Source: Actinomycetota bacterium (GTDB lineage: Bacteria > Actinomycetota > Acidimicrobiia > Acidimicrobiales > Ilumatobacteraceae). From it: DNA of 44,897 nt. The DNA lies in the NCBI GenBank assembly GCA_005787035.1, contig SYCI01000163.1:1-44897 (forward strand), written 5' to 3'. The notes below the pieces were generated by a model. It was not told the origin of the DNA. It worked only from the letters and a program-made list of their open reading frames with translations, and searched no databases. This document shows positions 19,107 to 27,673 of the stretch, one piece after another. A program made the translations under genes and the position numbers. Positions within the stretch are counted from its first letter, which is position 1; every line of letters begins with the position of its first letter.

Positions 19107-19815
19107 GTTCGATATCGACGCCGCGTTCGACGAGCACCCGCAATGCCGCGGCCGAGGCCTCCTGCAGCGCGACCTTCTTCGAGCGCCCACTTCCTTCACC
19201 CAGTCGTTCACCGTTCACGATCACCGCGGCGCGAAACGTCGGCTCGTGCGCCGCACCCGAGCCGTGAGTCTCGACCTGAGGCGGTCGACCGAATTCACGT
19301 GAGCAGACTCGGATGAGCAGACTCCGCGCATCGAGCTCACCGAGCCGTCGCGCGGCAACGCGCATCGGCTTGGTCACGAGTTTGCGCACGAACGAACGCG
19401 CCCGTGGCACTCCGGCGTCCAGATACACGGCACCGATCAACGCTTCGAGTGCATCGGCGAGGATCGAAGTCTTGCTCGAGCCTCCCGCTCCACGCTCACC
19501 GGCCCCGAGAAGGATCCACCGACCCAAGTCGATCCGCTCGGCCATGGCGGCCAAGGCCTCGGCGCTCACCAACGCCTTGCGGAGATCGGTCAGTCGTCCT
19601 TCGTCGAACTCGGGATACTTGGAGATCACGAGATCGGCGACCACCCACCCGAGCACGGCATCGCCGAGGAACTCGAGTCGCTCGTTCGAAGGTGCCCCAC
19701 CGTTCTCGGCGCACCACGATCGGTGGGCCATGGCCCGATCGAGAAGCGTCGGATCGGCGAACGTCCGACCGGTCAGCGCCGACCACCACTCGTGGACGTC
19801 GGCGAACTCGGTCAT
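19099..19815 (-). CDS. rnc: Ribonuclease III
   Basis: 238 aa; NERLEFLGDAVLGWVVADL, DALEALIGAVYLDAG, C-terminal dsRBD; 8-nt overlap with mutM. Confidence 0.97.
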   Translation of the reverse strand: MTEFADVHEWWSALTGRTFADPTLLDRAMAHRSWCAENGGAPSNERLEFLGDAVLGWVVADLVISKYPEFDEGRLTDLRKALVSAEALAAMAERIDLGRWILLGAGERGAGGSSKTSILADALEALIGAVYLDAGVPRARSFVRKLVTKPMRVAARRLGELDARSLLIRVCSREFGRPPQVETHGSGAAHEPTFRAAVIVNGERLGEGSGRSKKVALQEASAAALRVLVERGVDIERA

Positions 19816-19831
19816 GACCCCGACCGGAGAA

Positions 19832-20128
19832 TCAGCGGGCTTGGAGTTGGGAATGGACGAAGTCGACGGCGTCGCGCACGGTCTTCAGATCGGCGAGGTC
19901 TTCGTCTTCGATCCGGAAGCCGACGGTCCGTTCGCTCAACTCCTCCTCGAGCGCCTCGACCAATTCGACGAGGGCGAGGGAATCGGCCCCGAGATCGTCC
20001 TTGAACGACTTGCCTTCGGTGATCGCCTCCGGGTCGAGTTCGAGGATGTCGACCAACAGGTCGCGCACGATCGTGAAGATCTGGTCCCGGTCGAGCGGAT
20101 CCGGGACGACGTGGGTTTCAGCAGGCAC
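19832..20128 (-). CDS. acpP: Acyl carrier protein
   Basis: FKDDLGADSLALVELVEALEEEL phosphopantetheine site; start VPAETHV at 20128. Confidence 0.93.
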   Translation of the reverse strand: MPAETHVVPDPLDRDQIFTIVRDLLVDILELDPEAITEGKSFKDDLGADSLALVELVEALEEELSERTVGFRIEDEDLADLKTVRDAVDFVHSQLQAR

Positions 20129-20184
20129 GATTCCTCCGATGGGTCGGACCGACCACGAGTCGGTGACGACGATCGTCTCGAAAT

Positions 20185-21183
20185 CTACTCCGACGCCGAG
20201 TCGGTATCGGGTAGCGGCGCGGCGGCGATGGCCCGTCGGATCTCGTCGACCATGCCGTGTTCGACCATGTCGGCGGCCACCTTGATCGCGTTCACGATGG
20301 CTCGCGCCGACGACGACCCGTGCGAGATGATGCACACACCGTCCACACCGAGCAGGACGGCCCCACCGGTGGAATCCGGATCGACCGCGTCGTAGAGCGG
20401 AAGAAGCGCCGGCAACAGAACGTCGGCGTGCGGCTTGTACTCGGGTTTGGAGGAGAACGCCGCGAGGAGCGCTCGCACGAGGGTGCGCATTCCGCCCTCC
20501 AGGGTCTTCAGCACCACGTTGCCGGTGAAGCCGTCGGTCACCACCACGTCGACGTCGTCGGTCATGACGTCGCGACCTTCGACGTTGCCGATGAAGTTGA
20601 TCCCGCCGGCCCGCGAGAGAAGTTCGTAGGCCTCCTTGCGGAGCGTGTCGCCCTTACCGGGCTCCTCACCGATCGAGAGCAGCCCGACTCGCGGCGACGC
20701 CACACCGAAGCGGTGCTTCGAATACACCGAGCCCATCTGAGCGAACTGCACGAGCCACTCGGGCTGCACCTCGGCATTGGCCCCGGCATCGATCAGAACC
20801 GTCGGCGACCCACCGGGAACCGGGATGGGTGTGGCAATGGCCGGCCGGCTGACACCTTTGATGCGACCCATTCGAAGCAAGGCCGACGCCATGGTGGCTC
20901 CGGTGTTACCGGCTGACACCATGGCCGACGCGCGTCCGTCGCGGACGGCTTCGGCGGCCCGCACGAGCGTCGAATCCTTCTTGGTACGCACCGACTTGGC
21001 CGGATCGTCGTCCATGGCGATCACTTCGGACGCCACGAACAGCGGCAGATCTCCCCCACCTTGGAGACCCTCGGGTCCGACCAGAGCGACGGGAAAACCG
21101 AGACGCGATGCTTCGAGAGCACCAGCCAGGATCTCGTCGGGGGCGCGGTCGCCGCCCATGGCGTCGACCGCGATGGGCAACAT
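20185..21183 (-). CDS. plsX: Phosphate acyltransferase PlsX
   Basis: MLPIAVDAMGGDRAPDEILAGALEA; SAGNTGATMASALL; FIGNVEGRDVMTDDVDVVVTDGFTGNVVLKTLEG. Confidence 0.96.
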   Translation of the reverse strand: MLPIAVDAMGGDRAPDEILAGALEASRLGFPVALVGPEGLQGGGDLPLFVASEVIAMDDDPAKSVRTKKDSTLVRAAEAVRDGRASAMVSAGNTGATMASALLRMGRIKGVSRPAIATPIPVPGGSPTVLIDAGANAEVQPEWLVQFAQMGSVYSKHRFGVASPRVGLLSIGEEPGKGDTLRKEAYELLSRAGGINFIGNVEGRDVMTDDVDVVVTDGFTGNVVLKTLEGGMRTLVRALLAAFSSKPEYKPHADVLLPALLPLYDAVDPDSTGGAVLLGVDGVCIISHGSSSARAIVNAIKVAADMVEHGMVDEIRRAIAAAPLPDTDSASE

Positions 21184-21202
21184 CACGCCGATTGAGGGGT
21201 GA

Positions 21203-21385
21203 TCAGGCGTCGACTTCGACGACCACGCGGTTCTTGTACCAACCGCAGGCACCGCACACCGTGTGCGGGATCTTGGCCGCGCCACAACGCGGGCACAGGC
21301 TGCGCGAGGGCGAGCCGAGCTTCCACGCGCCAGCGCGGTGGCTACGGGTCTTCGACTTGGACTTCTTCTTCTTGGGAACGGCCAC
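21203..21385 (-). CDS. rpmF: 50S ribosomal protein L32 (Zn-binding, C+ form)
   Basis: MAVPKKKKSKSKTRSHRAGAWKLGSPSRSLCPRCGAAKIPHTVCGACGWYKNRVVVEVDA. Confidence 0.97.
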   Translation of the reverse strand: MAVPKKKKSKSKTRSHRAGAWKLGSPSRSLCPRCGAAKIPHTVCGACGWYKNRVVVEVDA

Positions 21386-21467
21386 GGCACTCTCCTCGTA
21401 ACAGCCCCCGAAGGCTACCGGTGGACCCGGTCAAGCCCACCCTGGACCGAGGTTCGACCACCCCGAC

Positions 21468-21980
21468 TCAGTCGGGCAGTTGGTCTCGCAAGGCGTCGAG
21501 GGCGGCCCACCGAGGGTCGAGCGTCTCGATCACACACGAGCACGAGCCGGTGTTGAGGTCGATCCCACAGGAGGGGCAGAGCCCCCGACAATCGGGCCGG
21601 CACACCGGGGTGTCGGGCAGATCGAGCAGGACGGACTCCCGAACCATGGGCTTCAGATCGATCTGATCGTTCTCGATAGGGAAGGCGTCGGGATCGGTCA
21701 GGGTCTGTTGATAGAGCTCGCGAAGCGGCACGTCGAGGCGTCCGACGACCGGCGCCAGACAACGGCGACACTCACCGTGGAACTCCACCCGGACGTCACC
21801 TTCCACCACGACGCCGTCGGAGAGACTCGAACAGACGAGTTCGATCTCGACCGGTGCATCGGGAACGAGACGCGGATCGTCGAGCCCGACCACCGCGGCC
21901 TCGACTTCGAGTGAGATCGGTTTCTCGGTCCCGGGACGGCGGAGCAACTCGAGTGCGTTGACCAACAGCGGGTTCTTCAC
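21468..21980 (-). CDS. DUF177/YceD family protein
   Basis: 170 aa; VEFHGECRRCLAPVVGRLDVPLRELY...DLPDTPVCRPDCRGLCPSCGIDLNTGSCSC. Confidence 0.92.
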   Translation of the reverse strand: MKNPLLVNALELLRRPGTEKPISLEVEAAVVGLDDPRLVPDAPVEIELVCSSLSDGVVVEGDVRVEFHGECRRCLAPVVGRLDVPLRELYQQTLTDPDAFPIENDQIDLKPMVRESVLLDLPDTPVCRPDCRGLCPSCGIDLNTGSCSCVIETLDPRWAALDALRDQLPD

Positions 21981-21998
21981 GAGACCTTCACCGCCTCG

Positions 21999-22625
21999 TC
22001 AACGACTGGAAGTGTTGTCCTGATCGAAGAACGCGTTCGACGTATCGTCGGGATTCTCGTCGTAGCCCGCATCGGCGTACATGTCGGGGAGGTTCTCCTC
22101 GTCCGCCCGATGAGATCCGATCGCGAGGCGGCGCCGGCCGGTGGCCACGGTCTTGGACAACTTGTCGAGAAGGATCTCGAACGACGCCAGGCGCTGGTCG
22201 AGGAAGTCCTCGGTCTCGTATTTGAGACGACGAGCGTCGTCCTCGGCGGCTTCGATGATCTGGCGGGCCCGCTGCTCGGCGGCCCGAACCACCTCGGCCC
22301 GCTGCACGAAGCGTTCGGCCTGAACCTTGGCGGCATCGATGATCTCGTCGGCCTCGCGCCGGGTCCGCGCGATGAACTCGTCGCGCTCCTTCATCATCAT
22401 GCGCGCCTCGCGCAACTCACTCGGAAGTCGCTGGAGTGCCGTTTCGAGGAGATCGAGCATCTCGTCGCGGTCGATCTTGGGTGACGCCGACAGGGGCATG
22501 TTGGGTGCCGTGGCGATGATGTCGACCGCACGCCGTAGGAGCACGCCCGAGTCACCGAGATCGAGTTCGGCCGCCCGGTCGTACGAACCGGTGTCGTCGT
22601 CGAAGTCGTCGAATGTGGTGTTCAT
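21999..22625 (-). CDS. DivIVA/SepIVA-like coiled-coil protein
   Basis: LLDLLETALQRLPSELREARMMMKERDEFIARTRREADEIIDAAKVQAERFVQRAEVVRAAEQRARQIIEAAEDDARRLKYETEDFLDQRLASFE...; located between coaD and DUF177. Confidence 0.75.
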   Translation of the reverse strand: MNTTFDDFDDDTGSYDRAAELDLGDSGVLLRRAVDIIATAPNMPLSASPKIDRDEMLDLLETALQRLPSELREARMMMKERDEFIARTRREADEIIDAAKVQAERFVQRAEVVRAAEQRARQIIEAAEDDARRLKYETEDFLDQRLASFEILLDKLSKTVATGRRRLAIGSHRADEENLPDMYADAGYDENPDDTSNAFFDQDNTSSR

Positions 22626-22647
22626 AAGAAATCCTGACCCGCCCGGC

Positions 22648-23157
22648 TCATGACCGGTTCCCCAAGATAGCCCTGATCGACTCGGCGATCGGGGCAGGGA
22701 CCATGTGGTCCACCCGACCTCCGTGCTGGGCGATCTCGCGGATGAAACGACTGCTGATGAACGAATACTCGGGCCGACACGGCAGGTACACCGTTCGTAC
22801 ACCCGAAACCGAATGGTTGGTGTGAGCCATCTGTTGCTCGACTTCGAAATCGGCCGCCGTGCGCAGACCCTTCACGATGAACGATGCGCCGACCCTCGAA
22901 GCCGCGTCGATGGCGAGCCCCGGATGCGCCTCCACCCTGACCGTCGGGAGATGCGCGACGCTCGCCTCGATCAGTTGGACCCGCGTTGCGAGATCGATCG
23001 AGCCGCTCGGCTTTCCGGGATTGTGCATCGCGGCGATGACGACCGATCCGAAGAGTTCGACCGCCTGTTCGACCACGTCGAGATGCCCGAGGTGGAACGG
23101 ATCGAAACTGCCCGGATAGAGCGTGGTCAGTGCACCACTCGCCGCCATGGCGAACAC
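22648..23157 (-). CDS. coaD: Phosphopantetheine adenylyltransferase
   Basis: TLYPGSFDPFHLGHLDVVEQAVELF; VRTVYLPCRPEYSFISSRFIREIAQHGG. Confidence 0.97.
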   Translation of the reverse strand: MFAMAASGALTTLYPGSFDPFHLGHLDVVEQAVELFGSVVIAAMHNPGKPSGSIDLATRVQLIEASVAHLPTVRVEAHPGLAIDAASRVGASFIVKGLRTAADFEVEQQMAHTNHSVSGVRTVYLPCRPEYSFISSRFIREIAQHGGRVDHMVPAPIAESIRAILGNRS

Positions 23158-23166
23158 GGTACCGGT

Positions 23167-23706
23167 TCAGTCGGTGCTCGAACGTCGCAAGAAGGTCACC
23201 CAGGCCCGGCCGTAACGCTTGGCGCGGACGATCTCCCACCCGATCGAGGGTGACAATTCCCGGCCACTTTCGGCCACGACGAGCGCACCGGGGGCCAGAC
23301 ACGGTGCGATCAGGTCGAGCAGACGACCCCATTCGTCGAAGCCGTACGGCGGATCGGCCAGGACGAGATCGAACTGCCGCAATCCGGCGAGAAGCGTCGG
23401 GACGTCGCCGGCGAGAACGCTCGATCGATCGGAGACACCCAGATGTGAGATGTTCGACCGGATCGCCTCGAGAGCCCGTCGATCGCGCTCGACGAAGGTG
23501 CATCGGGCGGCCCCACGCGACAGCGCTTCGATGCCGAGCGCACCACTACCCGCGTAGAGATCGGCCACGTTGGACCCATCGATTGCTCCGAGGCTGTTCA
23601 GCGCATTGAAGAGTGCCTCACGTGCCCGGTCGGTGGTCGGTCGGGTCGCGTCGCCTTCAGGGGCCTTGATGGCTCGTCCACGAAGACTTCCGGCCACCAC
23701 GCGCAC
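23167..23706 (-). CDS. rsmD: 16S rRNA (guanine(966)-N2)-methyltransferase RsmD
   Basis: MRVVAGSLRGRAIKAPEGDATRPTTDRAREALFNAL; VADLYAGSGALGIEALSRGA; LVLADPPYGF. Confidence 0.95.
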   Translation of the reverse strand: MRVVAGSLRGRAIKAPEGDATRPTTDRAREALFNALNSLGAIDGSNVADLYAGSGALGIEALSRGAARCTFVERDRRALEAIRSNISHLGVSDRSSVLAGDVPTLLAGLRQFDLVLADPPYGFDEWGRLLDLIAPCLAPGALVVAESGRELSPSIGWEIVRAKRYGRAWVTFLRRSSTD

Positions 23707-23712
23707 ATCGCC

Positions 23713-23907
23713 ATGCTACGAGTCGCCTCGGGGCAGACTGCTCATGTGGAACCCGAAGCCGAAATCGTCTGCGTCGATTGCGGCGGTCGGTGCTTTCTCA
23801 TCACACATCCGCGCGAGGACGGCACGTGGCTTCCCGGCGACGTGGTCGCGTACCGCTGCCGCGATTGTCTCGACCGCTGGGACCTCGTCCTACCCGACGA
23901 GGAGTGA
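23713..23907 (+). CDS. Small zinc-ribbon-like protein of unknown function
   Basis: ORF 64 aa (GTG at 23743 also possible); VDCGGRCFLITHPREDGTWLPGDVVAYRCRDCLDRWDLVLPDEE. Confidence 0.65.
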   Translation: MLRVASGQTAHVEPEAEIVCVDCGGRCFLITHPREDGTWLPGDVVAYRCRDCLDRWDLVLPDEE

Positions 23908-23947
23908 GCGGCAAGGACTGCCAACGCCGTCCGCCGACTCCCATCCG

Positions 23948-25474
23948 TCACCCGCTTCGACGCGCCACCACGACATCGTCTTGGTCGAACACGACCTCGA
24001 AGTCGCCTTCCGGCGCAATGAGTGATTCGAAGAGCGATGTCTCCGCCGTTCCGACCTGTCGGCGATCGACGGCGATCCACTCGATCTCCGAAGGATCGGG
24101 CAATCGGTACCCGTCGTCTTCGCCCCAGTACGAAGGCACCCAAGGATTGGGCCAGTCGTAGATCTGCTCTCGGTGCGTGAGGTGCGGCAGCAACGAATAC
24201 GTCGCCGTGACCGTCACGTCATCGGGAACGAGATCGACGGCTCGTCGAAGAACCGTCACCCGATCGTTCGGCGTCGACCACACCGAGTCGTTGTCGCTCC
24301 ACGGGGAGTTCGACCATGCGATGTTCGAGACGATCGACGAAGCCGCCAGGAACACGATCAACGCGACCCGGATCCGTCGGAATCGCCAGAGGTTGCGCGC
24401 ACCGTCGATCATGGCCACGGTCAGCGGTGCGATCATGACCGATGTGTACTGCCACCGGATCTGACGCGCGTACGGGCTGAGACCGATCACGCTCGCCAGC
24501 ATCTGCGGCGCGGCCACGAGCAACTGCAACGGTGCGAGAAGTGGCGTGAGACCGAAGGGCAGGAGCAAGTCGCGATAGAAGCGGATGCGGTCCGGTTGGG
24601 TGGCGTCGGAAACCACTCGATTCGGATGGCGCACCACCTCACCGAGGACTTCGAAGGTGGTGTCGCCGTAATTGCCGTAGTACGCGCGCACGTAGAAGGG
24701 TTCGCGACCACGGTTGAAGTGCGGGATCACGAGACGCGTGGCGACGAGGTACCACACGATTCCGCCGACGACGGTGGCGAGGGCGGCCAGGCTTCGACGG
24801 CGAGTCACTGCATCGAGCACCGAGAGAGCACGGGCCTTCACGACGGCGAGGAGCGAACGCCGTTCGGACACCATCATCACCACTCCGAGCATGACCACGG
24901 CCAGTGCCGTGTCTTCGCGGGTCGACAGCGCGAGCACGAGAAAGAACGAGAACCAGCGCCAACGATCGGTGCGCGCACACCACCACGCCATGAGCATCGG
25001 GGCCACCACGAGAGCTTCGGGATGGAAGTTGGCCCAGACGATCCACTGGATCGGCGCGTACATCAGAAAAACGATCGCGAAGAACGAGCCGAGCCATGGC
25101 GAAAGGAATCGATCACGCGCGAGCAGATACACGGGAACCGCGGCGAGACCCATCACCGTTGCCTGGGCGACGTACAGAAATGCCGGACCCGCGCCCAACC
25201 AATAGAAGGGAACGAAGGCGATGACGATCAAGTTCAGATGGTGACCCCAGAACTCGAGACCGCGGACCGTCATGAAACTCTGTCCACCGCGCGACACGAG
25301 CCAGAAGGCTTGGTCGTAAATCCCCATGTCGAACGACCAGGTACCGAAATTGCGGTGATGGCGAACTCCAAGCCAACCGAAGAGAACGACGAAGCAGATG
25401 ACGCCGACCCCGACGAGCCAAGCCGCCGGATGCACCGAACGCGCCCGAACGCGAAGACGATCGAGCCCCTCCAC
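23948..25474 (-). CDS. DUF2079-type polytopic membrane protein
   Basis: 508 aa; multiple TMs; NFGTWSFDMGIYDQAFWLVSRG...FWGHHLNLI...STREDTALAVVMLG. Confidence 0.85.
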   Translation of the reverse strand: MEGLDRLRVRARSVHPAAWLVGVGVICFVVLFGWLGVRHHRNFGTWSFDMGIYDQAFWLVSRGGQSFMTVRGLEFWGHHLNLIVIAFVPFYWLGAGPAFLYVAQATVMGLAAVPVYLLARDRFLSPWLGSFFAIVFLMYAPIQWIVWANFHPEALVVAPMLMAWWCARTDRWRWFSFFLVLALSTREDTALAVVMLGVVMMVSERRSLLAVVKARALSVLDAVTRRRSLAALATVVGGIVWYLVATRLVIPHFNRGREPFYVRAYYGNYGDTTFEVLGEVVRHPNRVVSDATQPDRIRFYRDLLLPFGLTPLLAPLQLLVAAPQMLASVIGLSPYARQIRWQYTSVMIAPLTVAMIDGARNLWRFRRIRVALIVFLAASSIVSNIAWSNSPWSDNDSVWSTPNDRVTVLRRAVDLVPDDVTVTATYSLLPHLTHREQIYDWPNPWVPSYWGEDDGYRLPDPSEIEWIAVDRRQVGTAETSLFESLIAPEGDFEVVFDQDDVVVARRSG

Positions 25475-25498
25475 ATCGCGCAGGTTAGCGAGACGGGA

Positions 25499-27673
25499 TC
25501 AGCTCTTGAAGAGGAACTTCTCGTCTTCGGGTCGGAGAAAGAGACTCAGCTCGTCCTTCAGTTCGAGATGGTCGGAAAGAGTGACATCCGTGTCGACGAT
25601 GGCGAATGCGGCCTCGCGGGCGATCTCCACGAGCTCGCGGTCACGTCGGAGCGACGCGAGCTTCAGATCACTGCGACCTTTCTGCTCCTTGTTCATGAGA
25701 GTGCCCTCACCTCGCAACTCCAGATCGGCCTCGGCGAGGAAGAAGCCGTCGTCGGACGACACCAGGGCCTCGATGCGCGGACCCATCTCGGCGACGAGGC
25801 CGGGAGTGGCTTCATCGGCGGGTGACGTCACGAGCCAGCAGACCGACTCGTGCGAACCACGGCCGACGCGTCCGCGCAACTGATGCAATTGGGCGATCCC
25901 GAATCGGTCGGCATCGAGGATCACCATGGCCGTCGCATTCGGGACGTCGACGCCGACTTCGATGACCGTCGTCGCCACCAGAACGTCGAGTCGGCCTTCG
26001 CGAAAGGCGTCCATCACCGACTCCTTGTCGGCCGACGGCATCCGACCGTGCAGGAGGCCGATACGCAAACCGGCGAGTTCGCCGCTCTCGAGACGGGCCT
26101 TGGTCTCCTCGGCCGAGGCGACTTCGAGTTTCTCGCTTTCTTCGATGAGCGGGCACACCACGTACGCCTGCCTTCCATCGGCCACGCGCTCGCGCACGTC
26201 GGCCCACACCTCGGACGACCCGAGCGGACCCACCGCGTGTCGCGTCACGATCGGCGTACGCCCGGGCGGCTTCTGATCGAGGATGCTCACGTCGAGATCG
26301 CCATAGACCGTCATGGCGGCCGTGCGCGGGATCGGGGTGGCCGTCATCACGAGGACGTCGGGGGCGCGTCCACCCTCACCACCTTTGTCGCGAAGTGCAG
26401 CCCGCTGCTCCACGCCGAAGCGGTGTTGTTCGTCGATCACGACGACACCGAGGCTGGAGAACTCGACACCCTCCTGAATGAGGGCGTGGGTTCCGATCAC
26501 GATGTCGACCGATCCGTCGGCCAGCCCCGCCAACACCTCGCGCCGACGCTCTCCGGTCACGCGATTGGTCAGAAGTTCGACTCGCACGGCACGCTCGCCG
26601 AACAGATTGTCGGGATCGGGGATGCGCAGACCGTCGAGGAGTCGGGACACCCCCGACGCGTGCTGTTCGGCGAGAACTTCGGTCGGGGCCATGAGTGCCC
26701 CCTGATGACCTCCGTCGACCGCGACGAGCATCGCCTCGACGGCAACGAGGGTCTTGCCGGCGCCGACGTCTCCCTGGAGCAATCGATGCATCGGGCGGGC
26801 ATCGGCGAGGTCGCGCTCGATCTCACCGATGACACGGACCTGGGCATCGGTCAATCGATACGGAAGCGTGTCGAGAAAACGCCGGACGAGTGGGCCACCG
26901 ATGCGATGCGCGATGCCCAATTGATCGCGTTCCATCACCCTCTTGCGCATGACGAGCACGAGTTGGACGCGTAGGAGTTCGTCGAAAGCCAGGCGTCGCC
27001 GCGCCGCCTCTTTGGCGGCGAAGGTCTCGGGTAGATGGAGGTCGTACAAGGCCTCGTGACGGGGCACCAGCGAATAACGCTCGCGGATCTCGACCGGCAC
27101 CGGATCGCTGAGTCCGCGTTGACGACAACGGCTGAGCGTTTCGTCGATCGCCCGTCGGACGACCCACGACGGCAGATCGATCTTCTCGCTCTGCGGATAA
27201 ACGGCGACGATCGGTCGTGGGCGCTCCCCCGGATCACCCAGCACATCGACCGTCGGGTTGGCCATCTGCAGACGTCCACGGAACGAGGACACGCGACCGT
27301 GCAGAGCCACGAGAGATCCCGGTGCGAGTTGGCGTTCACGCCAACCCTGATTGAAGAAGACGACCGAGAGAGTGCCGGTGTCGTCGCCGACGACGACGTT
27401 CACACGTTGCGGTCCTCGCCCGCGAGGTGACGACTGGACCGAACGGACCTCGGCCACGACGAGAGCATCGAGACCTTCGGCCAACTCGCCGACGCTCGCC
27501 TCGCGGGTGCGATCGATCCACCGGCGGGGATAATGCGTGAGGAGATCGGCGAGATTCTCGATTCCGAACTTCTCGAAGGCCTCTTTGCGCTTGCCCGACC
27601 CAACCGACTTGAGGCGCGACAGGTCGAGTCCGGCGAGTTCGCGGAAGGTGATCGGGTGCTGGTTCTCGCTCAC
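25499..27673 (-). CDS. recG: ATP-dependent DNA helicase RecG
   Basis: MHRLLQGDVGAGKTLVAVEAML, MAPTEVLAEQHA, VIDEQHRFGVEQRAAL, VMTATPIPRTAAM, QLRGRVGRG. Confidence 0.97.
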   Translation of the reverse strand: MSENQHPITFRELAGLDLSRLKSVGSGKRKEAFEKFGIENLADLLTHYPRRWIDRTREASVGELAEGLDALVVAEVRSVQSSPRGRGPQRVNVVVGDDTGTLSVVFFNQGWRERQLAPGSLVALHGRVSSFRGRLQMANPTVDVLGDPGERPRPIVAVYPQSEKIDLPSWVVRRAIDETLSRCRQRGLSDPVPVEIRERYSLVPRHEALYDLHLPETFAAKEAARRRLAFDELLRVQLVLVMRKRVMERDQLGIAHRIGGPLVRRFLDTLPYRLTDAQVRVIGEIERDLADARPMHRLLQGDVGAGKTLVAVEAMLVAVDGGHQGALMAPTEVLAEQHASGVSRLLDGLRIPDPDNLFGERAVRVELLTNRVTGERRREVLAGLADGSVDIVIGTHALIQEGVEFSSLGVVVIDEQHRFGVEQRAALRDKGGEGGRAPDVLVMTATPIPRTAAMTVYGDLDVSILDQKPPGRTPIVTRHAVGPLGSSEVWADVRERVADGRQAYVVCPLIEESEKLEVASAEETKARLESGELAGLRIGLLHGRMPSADKESVMDAFREGRLDVLVATTVIEVGVDVPNATAMVILDADRFGIAQLHQLRGRVGRGSHESVCWLVTSPADEATPGLVAEMGPRIEALVSSDDGFFLAEADLELRGEGTLMNKEQKGRSDLKLASLRRDRELVEIAREAAFAIVDTDVTLSDHLELKDELSLFLRPEDEKFLFKS

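Noticed and set aside
24173-25825. 550-aa + strand ORF opposite the DUF2079 and recG genes
   Set aside because: Antisense of TM-coding and helicase sequence; His/Glu-rich translation typical of a shadow frame.
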